Source: Fluoribacter gormanii (lineage in GTDB: Bacteria; Pseudomonadota; Gammaproteobacteria; Legionellales; Legionellaceae). Taken from it: DNA of 64,000 bases. The notes beneath the pieces are model-generated. The model did no database searches. It had not been told where the DNA came from and worked only from the letters and a program-made list of their open reading frames with translations. Below, one piece after another: positions 8,793-18,359 of the stretch. The DNA lies in the NCBI RefSeq assembly GCF_900156395.1, contig NZ_FTNL01000005.1, positions 1 through 64,000 of the forward strand, given 5' to 3'. Both the position numbers and the translations under genes were made by a program. The first letter of the stretch is position 1, and each line of letters starts with the position of its first letter.

Positions 8793-11249
8793 TTAAGAGG
8801 AAGCATCTTCCTGCATAAAGGGCGATTTAATTTCATTAATAACCGAGTTAAATAATTGGTTTTTCATTGAATCAAAAGTAAACTCATCAACTAAAATAGC
8901 GTCCCATCGAGCCGCTTCAGTTGCAAGTAAGGCCTCCATTTCCTCTTGAGTGAGTTCATTATTGGCAACTTTCTCTTTTAATTTATCGCTTAATTTACCA
9001 AATTTAATCCGTCTTATATCTCCCACTTTTTTGACAAGTTCATCTGTTTTAATAATTTGCTGTAAAGCATGCTCCACTTTGTCTATAGGTTGTTTCGGAT
9101 CACCACTTAAGTAAACGATGTTTTTCAGTCGATCGCGATACTGATTATTCGTGGTCATTAATCGAGCTAATTTCTGATCCAACTTATCTGTTGGATAACG
9201 CATAGTTTGCCCCAAAGGAAATGCCAATACGCGTGCAAAAATGCCCAAAAATCTGGATGGGAAATTGTAACATAATGCGATCATTGCTCGTTGCGCATGA
9301 TAAAAACAATAGGAAACTGCCCATTGGGCATGCAATAAATCATCAGGATTCTCATCATTCAATTGCACATTACGCAAAACACCCATTGCCATATAAAGAT
9401 AGGACATTCCATCGGCAAGACGCGCTGAGAGCCGCTCCTTACGTTTTAAATCCCCACCGAGTACAATCAAAGACAAATCCGCAAGCCAGGCATAAGCGTG
9501 GCTCAAACGTGCCAAACGTTGATACTCACGTTTCATTTTTTGCTTAGGAGCCCTAATGAACATTCCACCAGTCCATCCCGAACAAATTGTTTTGGCAAAA
9601 TTTTGCATGAAATATTGAATATGCTTCCAGATAACCTCTCTAAAAGCATCTTTATCCTGATTGGAAATTGCATAAAACTCATGGCGGATGTATGGATGAC
9701 ATGCCATCGAACCTTGTCCAAAAATTAACAAGTTGCGTGACATCACATTTGCTCCTTCCACAGTAATGGAAATAGGAACTCCGTTGTAAAAATTAGTGAG
9801 ATAATTACGTGGACCAACAACCACAGCTCGTCCGGCATGCACATCCATCGATGCATTGACCACTGATCGCGCTAATTCTGTATTAAAATATTTCGCAATC
9901 GCCGAAGCCACGGAAGGTTTTTTATGCTCATTCACAGCGGCTACAGTCAATAACCGATTTGAATTAATCAAATAATTTAAACCAGCGATTTCTGCGAGTT
10001 TTTCTTCAACTCCTTCAAATTGGCCAATTTCTACATTAAATTGACAGCGTATGCGCGCAAAAGCACTCGTTGCGAGATAACACGAAGAGGAAGAACCCGC
10101 TCCAAGCGCCGGTAAAGAAATGGAACGACCAATCGATAGGCATTCAACTAACATTTGCCATCCATTACCTATTCGTTTCTGCCCTCCAATCACGGTTGTG
10201 ATTGGTACAAAAATATCTTTTCCACGAATCGTGCCGTTCATAAATGGTTGATCAGAAGGTAAATGACGATTACCAATTTCCAGATTTTTGGTATCGCGTG
10301 GAATCAACACACAAGTGATTCCTTCCTCCCCTTCACCCTGCAACAAATTATCGGGATCTTTCACATTCACTGCAAGACCAATTAAGGTTGCTACAGGTGC
10401 TAAAGTAATCCAACGTTTATCTAAAGTAATGTTTAATCCGAGCACCATCTTGCCATCAACTTTTTTCTTCATGACAACTGCAGTTGACTGAATAGAGGTT
10501 GCATCACTACCTGCCCCTGGTTCGGTTAAAGCAAAACACGGAATATCAATACCTTTTGCAAGGCGTGGTAAGTAATGATTCTTTTGTTCCTCTGTTCCAT
10601 AATAATTGATTAATTCACCTGGGCCTAAGGAATTAGGTACCATTACCGTCACCGCAGCGACACCCGAGCGACTGGATATTTTCATTACCACATCAGAATG
10701 CGCACGCGCTGAGAATCCCTTACCACCATACTCCTTTGGAATTACCAACCCAAAAAATCCATTTTCCTTCATATATGTCCAAACTTTTTCTGGCAAATCA
10801 CGAGTTTGGCTAATTTCCCACTCATCGATCATGCTGCATAAAGTGTTCGTTTCATTATCAAGAAATGCTTGTTCTTCTGCTGAAAGCTCTGTAGACACAT
10901 TCGCTAATCTGTTCCAATCAGGTGTTCCAGTAAAAATATCTTGCTCTAACCAAGTATCACCTGCATTAAGTGCTTCTTCCTCTGTTTTGGATAACTTAGG
11001 AACCGACTTACCAGCTGTCTTATAAAGATAATCGGCAATCGTTGCGCGTAACGGCTCAAGGTAGACTACGAGTAATGCCACAATAATCACCAGCCAGAGC
11101 AGAAAGCCAATGCTCCAAGGTAAGCCAATAGCAAACGTGGCAACAATCAAGTAAAAAACGCTTCCCAATTCCCAAACTAATGGATTCATTGCTCTATAAA
11201 GAACAATTAAAGTAAAAATTAGGTACACTAAAAAAAACAGAATGGCCAT
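8793..11249 (-). CDS. fadE: Acyl-CoA dehydrogenase FadE
   Basis: An 818-residue FadE-type acyl-CoA dehydrogenase, which catalyses the first step of fatty acid beta-oxidation. Two or three N-terminal hydrophobic segments (about 1-68) anchor it to the membrane. The acyl-CoA dehydrogenase core follows: N-domain with LPEKVWTYMKENGFFGL, the FAD/substrate motif CFALTEPGAGSDATS, the middle beta domain, and the C-terminal helical domain, then the long FadE-specific C-terminal region. Its length matches E. coli FadE. Monocistronic, minus strand, divergent from the 11325 gene. Confidence 0.94.
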   Translation of the reverse strand: MAILFFLVYLIFTLIVLYRAMNPLVWELGSVFYLIVATFAIGLPWSIGFLLWLVIIVALLVVYLEPLRATIADYLYKTAGKSVPKLSKTEEEALNAGDTWLEQDIFTGTPDWNRLANVSTELSAEEQAFLDNETNTLCSMIDEWEISQTRDLPEKVWTYMKENGFFGLVIPKEYGGKGFSARAHSDVVMKISSRSGVAAVTVMVPNSLGPGELINYYGTEEQKNHYLPRLAKGIDIPCFALTEPGAGSDATSIQSTAVVMKKKVDGKMVLGLNITLDKRWITLAPVATLIGLAVNVKDPDNLLQGEGEEGITCVLIPRDTKNLEIGNRHLPSDQPFMNGTIRGKDIFVPITTVIGGQKRIGNGWQMLVECLSIGRSISLPALGAGSSSSCYLATSAFARIRCQFNVEIGQFEGVEEKLAEIAGLNYLINSNRLLTVAAVNEHKKPSVASAIAKYFNTELARSVVNASMDVHAGRAVVVGPRNYLTNFYNGVPISITVEGANVMSRNLLIFGQGSMACHPYIRHEFYAISNQDKDAFREVIWKHIQYFMQNFAKTICSGWTGGMFIRAPKQKMKREYQRLARLSHAYAWLADLSLIVLGGDLKRKERLSARLADGMSYLYMAMGVLRNVQLNDENPDDLLHAQWAVSYCFYHAQRAMIALCYNFPSRFLGIFARVLAFPLGQTMRYPTDKLDQKLARLMTTNNQYRDRLKNIVYLSGDPKQPIDKVEHALQQIIKTDELVKKVGDIRRIKFGKLSDKLKEKVANNELTQEEMEALLATEAARWDAILVDEFTFDSMKNQLFNSVINEIKSPFMQEDASS

Positions 11250-11324
11250 AATATCAATACCTTCCCTTGCTTTGCATAATAAAGGTGTAGTATATACTCT
11301 TTATTTTAAGAGTAGCAATTAAGC

Positions 11325-11933
11325 ATGAACCAACGTTTGGTTTGGAATTTCGAATTTACTCCCAAAACAAGCTTGTCTTTGGCAAATTTAGTGGATAAAA
11401 AAGACGAACAGATAAAATGGGAGACGCGTTATTTTTGGCCGGATAATAAGATAATTGTTTTAAATACTATTGATAAGTCATTACTGGATCTAACTCAATA
11501 CAAGCAAAAACATAGAGAAGATTGCTATTATTTGCTGCCAGGAACAAGTTACAACATTAAGAAACGCAGAGAACAATTGATTTACAAGCCTCTAATCAAA
11601 CAATCAAGCCATGCTGCAGGCTATGGCGCCAAAATAATTCTTAGTGACCATCAAGACCATCCTCTCTCCCCCGATTTACGAGAAATAACACAACAAGTTG
11701 AACAGGAGGGAGTTGAGGTTTATGTTAAAAAAGAAGCACTTATCTATAAATTACCGACAAACCCCACCGTAAAAATTGAGCTCGCTCGTCTCGAAGCATG
11801 CAACCAAATTTATTTTAGCTTATGTATCGAGGGAAAATCACTTCATTTGGTGGAGACTATTTCCAAACACTTGCTGGATGAACCTGTTTCCTGCCAATAT
11901 GTAACTTTCCTGAAAAATTTACTGAAATTATGA
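11325..11933 (+). CDS. Conserved hypothetical protein upstream of ChrA-like/PPK
   Basis: A 202-residue cytoplasmic protein without signal peptide or membrane segments. I do not recognise a family with confidence. The first half contains beta-rich stretches with charged signatures (NFEFTPK; WETRYFW; KKRREQLIYKPL) that faintly recall CYTH/triphosphate-tunnel proteins; this is a weak impression, made more tempting by the polyphosphate kinase gene two positions downstream. The stop overlaps the next gene's start by 4 bp, so it is coupled to the ChrA-like transporter. Confidence 0.75.
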   Translation: MNQRLVWNFEFTPKTSLSLANLVDKKDEQIKWETRYFWPDNKIIVLNTIDKSLLDLTQYKQKHREDCYYLLPGTSYNIKKRREQLIYKPLIKQSSHAAGYGAKIILSDHQDHPLSPDLREITQQVEQEGVEVYVKKEALIYKLPTNPTVKIELARLEACNQIYFSLCIEGKSLHLVETISKHLLDEPVSCQYVTFLKNLLKL

Positions 11934-12463
11934 TAAACACCTTGTTTGCGATCGTCCTAAGCTTTGGAAAAATTGGCCTTATCTCATTAGGAGGTGGGAA
12001 TTCAATGCTAAAGCTGTTGGAGTATGAAGCTGTTGATTATCGACACTGGATAGGACAGGAAGAGTTTATCGCCATGGTGGGCTCAAGCTTTATTTTTCCA
12101 GGATTAACCGGTGTTAAATTATCTGCCCTTATTGGATATAAAGCTGCAGGAATTACCGGTTTAGTTCTTGCCGTTCTTAGTCTTAATTTGCCAGGATTAT
12201 TGATGGCCATACTAGGTTATCATTGGCTTACGAGCCATAATGGACCTGGAATGCGGAAAATAATGATTGGCGTACAATATGGGGCATTAGCCTTACTCGC
12301 AGCAGCCAGTTACTCAGTTGCTCAAGGCGTTTTAAATATGTATTTTTCCATCCCAATTGCTCTGTGTTGTTTTGTATTTTTTCTTGCTTTAACTTTTTGG
12401 AATTTATCACCCTTTTACGGATTTATAGGATTTATAGTAGTATGTTTTTTTCTGGTTCGTTAA
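11930..12463 (+). CDS. Chromate transporter (ChrA) family, short form
   Basis: A 177-residue integral membrane protein with the ChrA half-domain: N-terminal FGKIGLISLGGGNSML and the F-P-G-L-T-G-V-K-L loop, then about five hydrophobic helices. Short ChrA proteins of this size usually work as pairs encoded side by side; only one half is present here. Family members export chromate, but the natural substrate may be another oxyanion. Overlaps the preceding gene by 4 bp and is 50 bp before ppk, suggesting one transcript. Confidence 0.85.
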   Translation: MINTLFAIVLSFGKIGLISLGGGNSMLKLLEYEAVDYRHWIGQEEFIAMVGSSFIFPGLTGVKLSALIGYKAAGITGLVLAVLSLNLPGLLMAILGYHWLTSHNGPGMRKIMIGVQYGALALLAAASYSVAQGVLNMYFSIPIALCCFVFFLALTFWNLSPFYGFIGFIVVCFFLVR

Positions 12464-12513
12464 CAGCGCTAATAGTAACATAGCCAGGTCATATTACTTT
12501 TTGTAATAAAATA

Positions 12514-14598
12514 ATGGAGTTACCCTTGGAAACTGTGTTTGATAATCCAGAATACTATATCAATAGAGAATTCTCTATTATCGCATTTAATCAGCGAGTT
12601 CTGATGCTGGCTAATGATGAACGCGTTCCTTTACTGGAAAGAATGCGTTTTCTTAGTATTTGCAGCAGTAACCTTGATGAGTTTTTTGAAATACGTGTTG
12701 CCGGGCTTAAAGAAAAGATTGCCATGTCATCAGGAAAATTAACTATTGATGGTTTGCGATCTGATGAAGCATTTAGCCAAATTAGCCAAAAAACACATAA
12801 ACTCATTGATCAGCTGTACTCCATATTTAATAAACAACTTCTTCCCGCATTAGCGAAGGAAAAAATTTATTTTCTTGATACGGAACAATGGACCGATGAC
12901 ATCCATTTATGGGCAAAACACTATTTTAAACATGAGATTCAACCAGTAATTAGCCCTATAGCTCTTGATTTGGCACATCCTTTGCCACAACTGATTAACA
13001 AAAGCTTAAACTTTATTATTTCTCTAAGTGGTAAAGATGCATTTGACCGTAATATTAATTATGCAGTAGTGCATGCCCCACGATCGATTCCCAGAGTCAT
13101 TCATTTGCCTTCAGAGTTATGTGGAGATGCTCATTATTTTGTTCATCTCTCTTCTATCATTACTACCCATGTTGATAGTTTATTTCCAGGAATGGAGATA
13201 AGTGGCTGTTATTCTTTTCGTCTTACCCGAAATAGCGATCTTTTTTTACGCGAGGAAGAAATTGATGATTTGGCAAAAGCCGTGCAACGCGAAATCTTTT
13301 CTCGTCATTATGGTCATGTGGTGCGACTCGAAATTGAAAAAAATTGCCCTGAAAAAATTGTCGACTTTTTATTGCAAAAATATCATCTACGTCATGAAGA
13401 TACCTATTATTGTGATGGACCCGTTAACATACAACGCCATTTAACTGCGATTAACAGCATTGATAGACCTGACTTGAATTATCCACTCTTTACAGCGCAA
13501 TACCCCCAATTTCCCAGATCAGAACGAAATCTATTCAATGTAATTGATGAGCAAGACATCCTCCTCCATCACCCCTATCAAAGTTTTGAACTCGTTATTG
13601 ATTTTGTAAGACAGGCAGCAAGCGATCCCAATGTCCTGGCAATTAGCCAAACTTTATATCGTACTCGTTCAGAATCTGTAATGGTCGATGCTTTGGTTGA
13701 TGCGGCACATTCAGGGAAGGAAGTGACGGCGGTTATCGAGTTACGGGCCCGGTTTGATGAAGAATCCAATCTTAAATTAGCAAACCGTTTACATGCCGCA
13801 GGCATTCTCGTGCTTTATGGGGTGGTAGGGTATAAAACTCATGCTAAAATGACCCTGGTTGTTCGACGATCTCATGGGAAATTAAAGCGTTACGTCCATT
13901 TAAGTACTGGAAACTACCATGAATACACAGCAAAACGATACACTGACTTGGGTTTATTAACTTGTGAACCTACAATCACCTCTGATATTCAAATCATTTT
14001 TCAACAGTTAACTGGTCTTGGCAAAGTAGTTAAACTCAAAGCACTTAGTCATTCGCCATTTACGTTACAAAAAACACTGTTGCAATATATCGAGCAATGC
14101 ACTGCCGCTGCATTAAAAAAAGGAGACACAGAAATCCTTTTGAAAGTAAATGGACTAGCTGATAAAACTATAATTCAAGCCTTATATAAGGCATCACAAG
14201 CCGGGGTGAAAATAAATTTGCTTGTGCGCGGGGTTTGTTGTCTCAAACCAGGAATACCCGGGGTTTCGGAAAATATCCGCGTACTTTCCTACATTGGACG
14301 CTTCCTGGAGCATCATCGAGTATTTTATTTTCGTATTCATGAAAATGAACATTATTTTTGTTCTAGCGCCGATCTGATGGAAAGAAACTTATATCACCGT
14401 ATTGAAATTATGTTCCCCATTCTGGATGAAAACTGTAAAAAGCGGATCAAGCAAGAAATTATTAAAAACTACCTCAAAGACAACAGCAATACTTGGGAAA
14501 TGCAAAGTGACGGCAGTTATAAGCCAGTAACTCAAGGAACTAATTGCGCCCAAGAAAAACTGATTAAGCTCTATCAGGATGATGGAACTACTATTTAA
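12514..14598 (+). CDS. ppk: Polyphosphate kinase 1
   Basis: PPK1 reversibly transfers ATP gamma-phosphate to inorganic polyphosphate. The 694-residue protein shows the N domain (YINREFSIIAFNQRVL, SICSSNLDEFFEIR), the head domain, and two C-terminal phospholipase-D-like domains. The autophosphorylated histidine lies in YKTHAKMTLVVRR (about residue 442) and the second conserved histidine in EHHRVFYF (about 607). Full length for the family. It follows the ChrA-like gene by 50 bp. Confidence 0.96.
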   Translation: MELPLETVFDNPEYYINREFSIIAFNQRVLMLANDERVPLLERMRFLSICSSNLDEFFEIRVAGLKEKIAMSSGKLTIDGLRSDEAFSQISQKTHKLIDQLYSIFNKQLLPALAKEKIYFLDTEQWTDDIHLWAKHYFKHEIQPVISPIALDLAHPLPQLINKSLNFIISLSGKDAFDRNINYAVVHAPRSIPRVIHLPSELCGDAHYFVHLSSIITTHVDSLFPGMEISGCYSFRLTRNSDLFLREEEIDDLAKAVQREIFSRHYGHVVRLEIEKNCPEKIVDFLLQKYHLRHEDTYYCDGPVNIQRHLTAINSIDRPDLNYPLFTAQYPQFPRSERNLFNVIDEQDILLHHPYQSFELVIDFVRQAASDPNVLAISQTLYRTRSESVMVDALVDAAHSGKEVTAVIELRARFDEESNLKLANRLHAAGILVLYGVVGYKTHAKMTLVVRRSHGKLKRYVHLSTGNYHEYTAKRYTDLGLLTCEPTITSDIQIIFQQLTGLGKVVKLKALSHSPFTLQKTLLQYIEQCTAAALKKGDTEILLKVNGLADKTIIQALYKASQAGVKINLLVRGVCCLKPGIPGVSENIRVLSYIGRFLEHHRVFYFRIHENEHYFCSSADLMERNLYHRIEIMFPILDENCKKRIKQEIIKNYLKDNSNTWEMQSDGSYKPVTQGTNCAQEKLIKLYQDDGTTI

Positions 14599-14682
14599 CA
14601 GCAGCAACCTCATAAAGAGGCCATCGTAACCAGGAAAACCTGTAATAGTAGGTAACTTAGGATCCGCTTTGCAAAATCCAGA

Positions 14683-15582
14683 TTAACGAAAACACGTTAA
14701 TTGGGCATTTTGACCCAATTGCAAATGTGCCTCTGTTCCCAAAGGAATAGGAAAATTAATGTGACCATGACCTATTCCTGCAATTCTTAGTACTGGGATA
14801 GCAGTACTTTCAGCAAATCGTTGTAAAATTGGCTCAATCAGAGAAGAACCGTTTGGTTCATGACCATTGAGAAAATCTCCAACTATAATTGCAGCAGCCG
14901 ATGTAAAAATGTTTGCTTGCTTTAAATGCTCCAGCATTCGATCAACACGGTATCCCCGCTCACCAATTTCTTCGAGCAAAATAATTTTATCTCGACCATC
15001 CATTTGCCAACACGTACCAACTCCAGATTGAATGATTGCTAAATTGCCACCAGTTACCTGAGACTTAATAAAACCCTCATTTTGCGCATATTTATTCAAT
15101 GGGATTAAGCCAGTGAACTTAGCCGATGCCTCACCAAACAAAATTGACTTTACAGCAGCAATTGATTCTCTGGAAAATTTATCAGGCGCAGCAGCACCAT
15201 GAATTGTTGGCCAATCCCAATGTTGTTGCAAATAGAGATGCAGACACGTGATGTCGCTGATACCTATAAATAGCTTAACCACTTCCGGAGGCTCAATTTC
15301 GGCTAATTTTGGGATCAAACGCGTAGAACCGTAACCGCCACGCACACAAATTACTGCTTTTGTTTGGGGATTGCATAAGGCGTTTTTCAAATGTTTAAAA
15401 CGCATCTCATCTGTATTGGCACATAATACATCCTGAGCAAAAATATCTTCTTGAACGATACATTTTAACCCCCAAGACTCCAATAATTCTTTTAATTCAA
15501 GCAATTGACTGTCCGTACTGCGAGATGAAGGTGCAATAATTTCAATCGCGTCTCCAGGACTTAATACAGGTAATTTTTTCAT
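14683..15582 (-). CDS. ldcA: Muramoyltetrapeptide LD-carboxypeptidase
   Basis: A 299-residue serine peptidase of family S66 that removes the terminal D-Ala from muropeptide tetrapeptides during cell wall recycling in the cytoplasm. Conserved blocks are CVRGGYGSTRLIP, the nucleophile Ser109 in GISDITCLH, the Glu motif LLEEIGERGYRVDRML and the His motif GHGHINFPIPLG. No signal peptide, as expected for the cytoplasmic enzyme. It complements the AmgK/MurU recycling pair elsewhere in the window. Convergent with ppk. Confidence 0.93.
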   Translation of the reverse strand: MKKLPVLSPGDAIEIIAPSSRSTDSQLLELKELLESWGLKCIVQEDIFAQDVLCANTDEMRFKHLKNALCNPQTKAVICVRGGYGSTRLIPKLAEIEPPEVVKLFIGISDITCLHLYLQQHWDWPTIHGAAAPDKFSRESIAAVKSILFGEASAKFTGLIPLNKYAQNEGFIKSQVTGGNLAIIQSGVGTCWQMDGRDKIILLEEIGERGYRVDRMLEHLKQANIFTSAAAIIVGDFLNGHEPNGSSLIEPILQRFAESTAIPVLRIAGIGHGHINFPIPLGTEAHLQLGQNAQLTCFR

Positions 15583-15656
15583 TCTTTATCTCTTAAAAAT
15601 TATTTCATTCGGGATAAATACTATTTTATTGCAATTTTTTTTAGAGAAAGCAAAGT

Positions 15657-16640
15657 TTAAATTAATAGAGTTTTACTTAATTTTCCTGGCTCTTCACATA
15701 CCAAGCGGGGCAAAAGATATCCTGGCACAAGATTCTGTAGTTGCTGATAAATCGCTTGTACCGTATCAAAAGGCAAATCAAAATGAGCCGCTCCTTTTAC
15801 TTTATCCAATCGATGTAAATAATAAGGTAAAACCCCATATGCGAATAAAGTTTGACTCAAATCAGCCAAAATATGCGCATCATCATTTATTCCTGCTAAT
15901 AAAACAGTTTGATTCAGCAAATGGCATCCTATTTGTTGTAGCTCACGCAACGCTTGTCCTACCGAATCATCCAGTTCCTGCGCATGGTTACAATGCAACA
16001 CAATGACCTTGTTGAATCGGGTTGTTTTTAATAAGGAAAGTAAGCCTTGTTCGATCCGCTCGGGAAAAACCACGGGGATCCGTGTATGGATACGCAAAGT
16101 GTGCAAATGAGGAATTTCTTCCAATTGTTTTATTAACTCGGCCAGTACCAAATCGGATGCCAATAAGGGATCACCGCCACTTAAAATTACTTCTGTAATG
16201 CTGGAATCTTGGGCAATATATTCACAAATGACTTTAAATCCATTGCGGCCAGGATTATTGTCTTGATATGGAAAATGTCTGCGAAAGCAATAACGGCAAT
16301 TCACAGCGCAAACCCCGGTCAAAGTTAATAAAACACGACCATAATACTTATGCATTAATCCTCGAATTGGATTACTGCTTCGCTCCTCTAAAGGATCGAT
16401 ACTGTACCCTTCATTGCCCTGTAATTCATTTTCGGTCGCTAAAACCTGGAGCAATAAAGGATCGCGAGGATTTCCTTTTTGCATACGCCTTGCAAATCCT
16501 AAAGGAACACGACTTGGAAATTGCTTTTCAGCGTCTACATTTCCAGCGGATAAGGGTAGCTCCAGAAAATTCAATAATTCAGTAACTGAAGTAAAACCTT
16601 GCGCCAAATTTTTTTGCCAACTTAAAGAGGTATCTCGCAT
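15657..16640 (-). CDS. epmB: EF-P beta-lysylation protein (lysine 2,3-aminomutase-like)
   Basis: A 327-residue radical SAM enzyme. The cluster-binding CxxxCxxC is in GVCAVNCRYCFRRHFPY, preceded by HKYYGRVLLTLT, with SGGDPLL and the downstream lysine 2,3-aminomutase fold blocks. EpmB converts (S)-alpha-lysine to (R)-beta-lysine for attachment to EF-P by EpmA. It is divergent from efp with a 71-bp spacer, the expected partner arrangement. No epmA is present in the window. Confidence 0.94.
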   Translation of the reverse strand: MRDTSLSWQKNLAQGFTSVTELLNFLELPLSAGNVDAEKQFPSRVPLGFARRMQKGNPRDPLLLQVLATENELQGNEGYSIDPLEERSSNPIRGLMHKYYGRVLLTLTGVCAVNCRYCFRRHFPYQDNNPGRNGFKVICEYIAQDSSITEVILSGGDPLLASDLVLAELIKQLEEIPHLHTLRIHTRIPVVFPERIEQGLLSLLKTTRFNKVIVLHCNHAQELDDSVGQALRELQQIGCHLLNQTVLLAGINDDAHILADLSQTLFAYGVLPYYLHRLDKVKGAAHFDLPFDTVQAIYQQLQNLVPGYLLPRLVCEEPGKLSKTLLI

Positions 16641-16711
16641 TAATTACACAGACTTGATAAACTGTGCGAACTTTAACTAAAACCGAACAAAATCTCAACT
16701 GTGGAGCACTA

Positions 16712-17281
16712 ATGGCAACTTATAGCACCAATGAATTTAAAAATGGCTTGAAAGTAATGGTTGATGACGCCCCATGCACCATTCTCGACTGTGAATTTGT
16801 AAAACCAGGAAAAGGACAAGCTTTTACTCGCATAAAAATCCGTAACTTGAAGACAGGTCGAGTTGTAGAGCGCACGTTCAAATCGAATGAAACCTTACCC
16901 TCTGCTGACGTTGCCGATGTAGAAATGCAATATCTTTATAACGATGGTGAACAATGGCATTTTATGGTTCCTGATAATTTTGAACAATATGCCTTAAGCA
17001 AAGAAACACTCGCTGACGCGGCACAATGGTTAAAAGAACAAGATATCTGTATCGTAACTCTTTGGAATAATGAACCAATACAAGTGACACCACCAAATTT
17101 TGTAATTTTAGCAATTACCGAAACGGATCCGGGGTTAAAAGGCGATACTTCTGGAGGTGGCGGAAAACCAGCCATTTTAGAAACTGGAGCGGTTGTACGT
17201 GTCCCCTTATTTGTACAAACCGGGGAGTTAATTAAAGTAGATACTCGCAAAGGAGAGTATGTTTCTCGCGCTAAAGAATAA
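16712..17281 (+). CDS. efp: Elongation factor P
   Basis: A 189-residue EF-P, which relieves ribosome stalling at polyproline stretches. All three OB/KOW-like domains are present; the modification site Lys34 in VKPGKGQAF is intact, matching the EpmA/EpmB beta-lysylation route, and the C-terminal GEYVSRAKE is typical. The ATG at 16712 has GGAG at 16703-16706; an in-frame upstream ATG at 16664 would add 16 residues not seen in the family. Divergent from epmB. Confidence 0.96.
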   Translation: MATYSTNEFKNGLKVMVDDAPCTILDCEFVKPGKGQAFTRIKIRNLKTGRVVERTFKSNETLPSADVADVEMQYLYNDGEQWHFMVPDNFEQYALSKETLADAAQWLKEQDICIVTLWNNEPIQVTPPNFVILAITETDPGLKGDTSGGGGKPAILETGAVVRVPLFVQTGELIKVDTRKGEYVSRAKE

Positions 17282-17381
17282 CTCAAATAAATCACTCCCC
17301 AAAATCTTGGGAAATTTTGATTGAGATAGGAAAACTTAAAATAAAATCCTTCATTCTAAATTAAATTAGACCCAATTTAAT

Positions 17382-17409
17382 AGATCCTCGTAGTTAACTA
17401 CGAGGATCT
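17382..17409. terminator. 28-bp perfect palindrome between convergent genes
   Basis: The arms AGATCCTCGTAGTT and AACTACGAGGATCT are perfect complements with no loop, centred on a GTTAAC site. It lies between efp and the convergent 17443 lipoprotein gene, where a bidirectional terminator is expected. No T-tract follows on either strand, so it may instead be a cruciform or protein-binding site. Confidence 0.55.
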
Positions 17410-17442
17410 GTCCCGTAAAACCGGTAGAAACAGGGAATATAA

Positions 17443-17715
17443 TTAATATACTTGATAGGAATTGTACATACCCCAATAACCCACATCACCTAAATCGTTA
17501 TAACCATAATAATAAGCATCGCTATCATTATAATAATCAACATCCCAATAGGGACTAGTATGATAGCCAACGGAATAGGTGTAAGCTGGCGTCGTATACG
17601 CTGGGGTATAGTACGTTTTAGTATAGGATGGCGTATAATAAACACGCTCCGTAACACATCCTGTGACTAAAAATGTTATCCCTGACACCATTAAAGCAAG
17701 TATTAATCTGTTCAT
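17443..17715 (-). CDS. Tyrosine-rich small lipoprotein
   Basis: A 90-residue predicted lipoprotein. The signal peptide MNRLILALMVSGITFLVTGC ends in a lipobox (VTGC). The mature part is strongly enriched in Tyr, with a short repeated YYTP/AYTTP pattern and then an Asp/Tyr-rich tail. The ATG at 17715 has AGGAAGAG just upstream; an in-frame ATG 27 bp earlier would spoil the signal peptide. Family unknown. Its neighbour on the same strand encodes another composition-biased exported protein. Confidence 0.75.
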   Translation of the reverse strand: MNRLILALMVSGITFLVTGCVTERVYYTPSYTKTYYTPAYTTPAYTYSVGYHTSPYWDVDYYNDSDAYYYGYNDLGDVGYWGMYNSYQVY

Positions 17716-17760
17716 GATCTCTTCCTTTGTATTGCAACCCAAGAGACTTAACTTAAAAAA

Positions 17761-18021
17761 TCACCAATGGTGCCAATGATGCCTATGATGCCGTCTTTGC
17801 CAATGATGCCATCTGTCCCATCTGTGCCATCTATGCCTGTCCCAGTGATGCCATCGATCCCAATAGGCGTATTTGGTAACTTTCGGTAAATTATAGTTAA
17901 CTCCAGAAACGTCTGTCCTTAATGCTGGACTCTCAAAACCAGAGGGGGGAGCAGAAAAAGCAGGCAAGGCGGTTAAGAACAGCGGAGTACTTAACACTAC
18001 GGAGATAATTAGTTTTTTCAT
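17761..18021 (-). CDS. Exported His/Trp/Arg-rich small protein
   Basis: An 86-residue protein with a clear signal peptide (about residues 1-23, cleavage after AFSA) and GGAGG before the ATG. The C-terminal 35 residues consist almost only of His, Trp, Arg and Asp in loose repeats such as DRWHHW and HRWHRW. The His density suggests metal or heme binding, or interaction with polyanions, but I know no characterised homolog. It precedes the tyrosine-rich lipoprotein gene by 45 bp on the same strand and is probably co-transcribed with it. Confidence 0.75.
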   Translation of the reverse strand: MKKLIISVVLSTPLFLTALPAFSAPPSGFESPALRTDVSGVNYNLPKVTKYAYWDRWHHWDRHRWHRWDRWHHWQRRHHRHHWHHW

Positions 18022-18359
18022 AATAGCCTCCTGGCACTTATTACAAGTCTAATTCACGTAGGTTAAGTATACGATATGCATCACATTTAATCAAAGCGAT
18101 CTGTTTTTTATCTATTTATGATTGATGCACAGAAATACAGGCAACGACTTCCCGTATCCTGAGCCTCTTACTTGATTTACTATGGAGGTTTACGTAGAAC
18201 TTTAGGCTTCCTACTAACTACATAGGCTTGCACACCGCTCTCCAACACAACCTCCCAATCTGAAGCTATTAAATGGTTCAGTCGGGATGAGTCATCACCT
18301 ATATGTAAAATGATAGACCATAAAGGAATGTGGCTGTGCTATTTTTGCACAAACTTTAC
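18022..18359. other. 338-bp stretch without an intact gene
   Basis: Apart from the possible gene remnant at 18180-18338 I see nothing clear here. The part near 18030-18060 is the upstream region of the His/Trp-rich protein gene and should hold its promoter. No tRNA, repeat or strong hairpin is recognisable. Confidence 0.4.
18180..18338 (-). pseudogene. Possible remnant of a small gene (start missing)
   Basis: The minus strand holds a 52-codon open stretch that begins right after a TAG at 18341-18339 and ends at a TAG at 18182-18180. It encodes protein-like sequence (for example HIGDDSSRLNHLI, then WEVVLESGVQAYVV) but has no ATG, GTG or TTG near its beginning. It may be the 3' part of a decayed gene, or chance. 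No family recognised. Confidence 0.25.

Noticed and set aside
9221-11025. Several plus-strand open frames inside fadE
   Set aside because: They are antisense to a full-length conserved acyl-CoA dehydrogenase and show no domain features.
15629-16006. 125-codon plus-strand frame antisense to epmB
   Set aside because: It overlaps a radical SAM gene with complete motifs and has no family signature.
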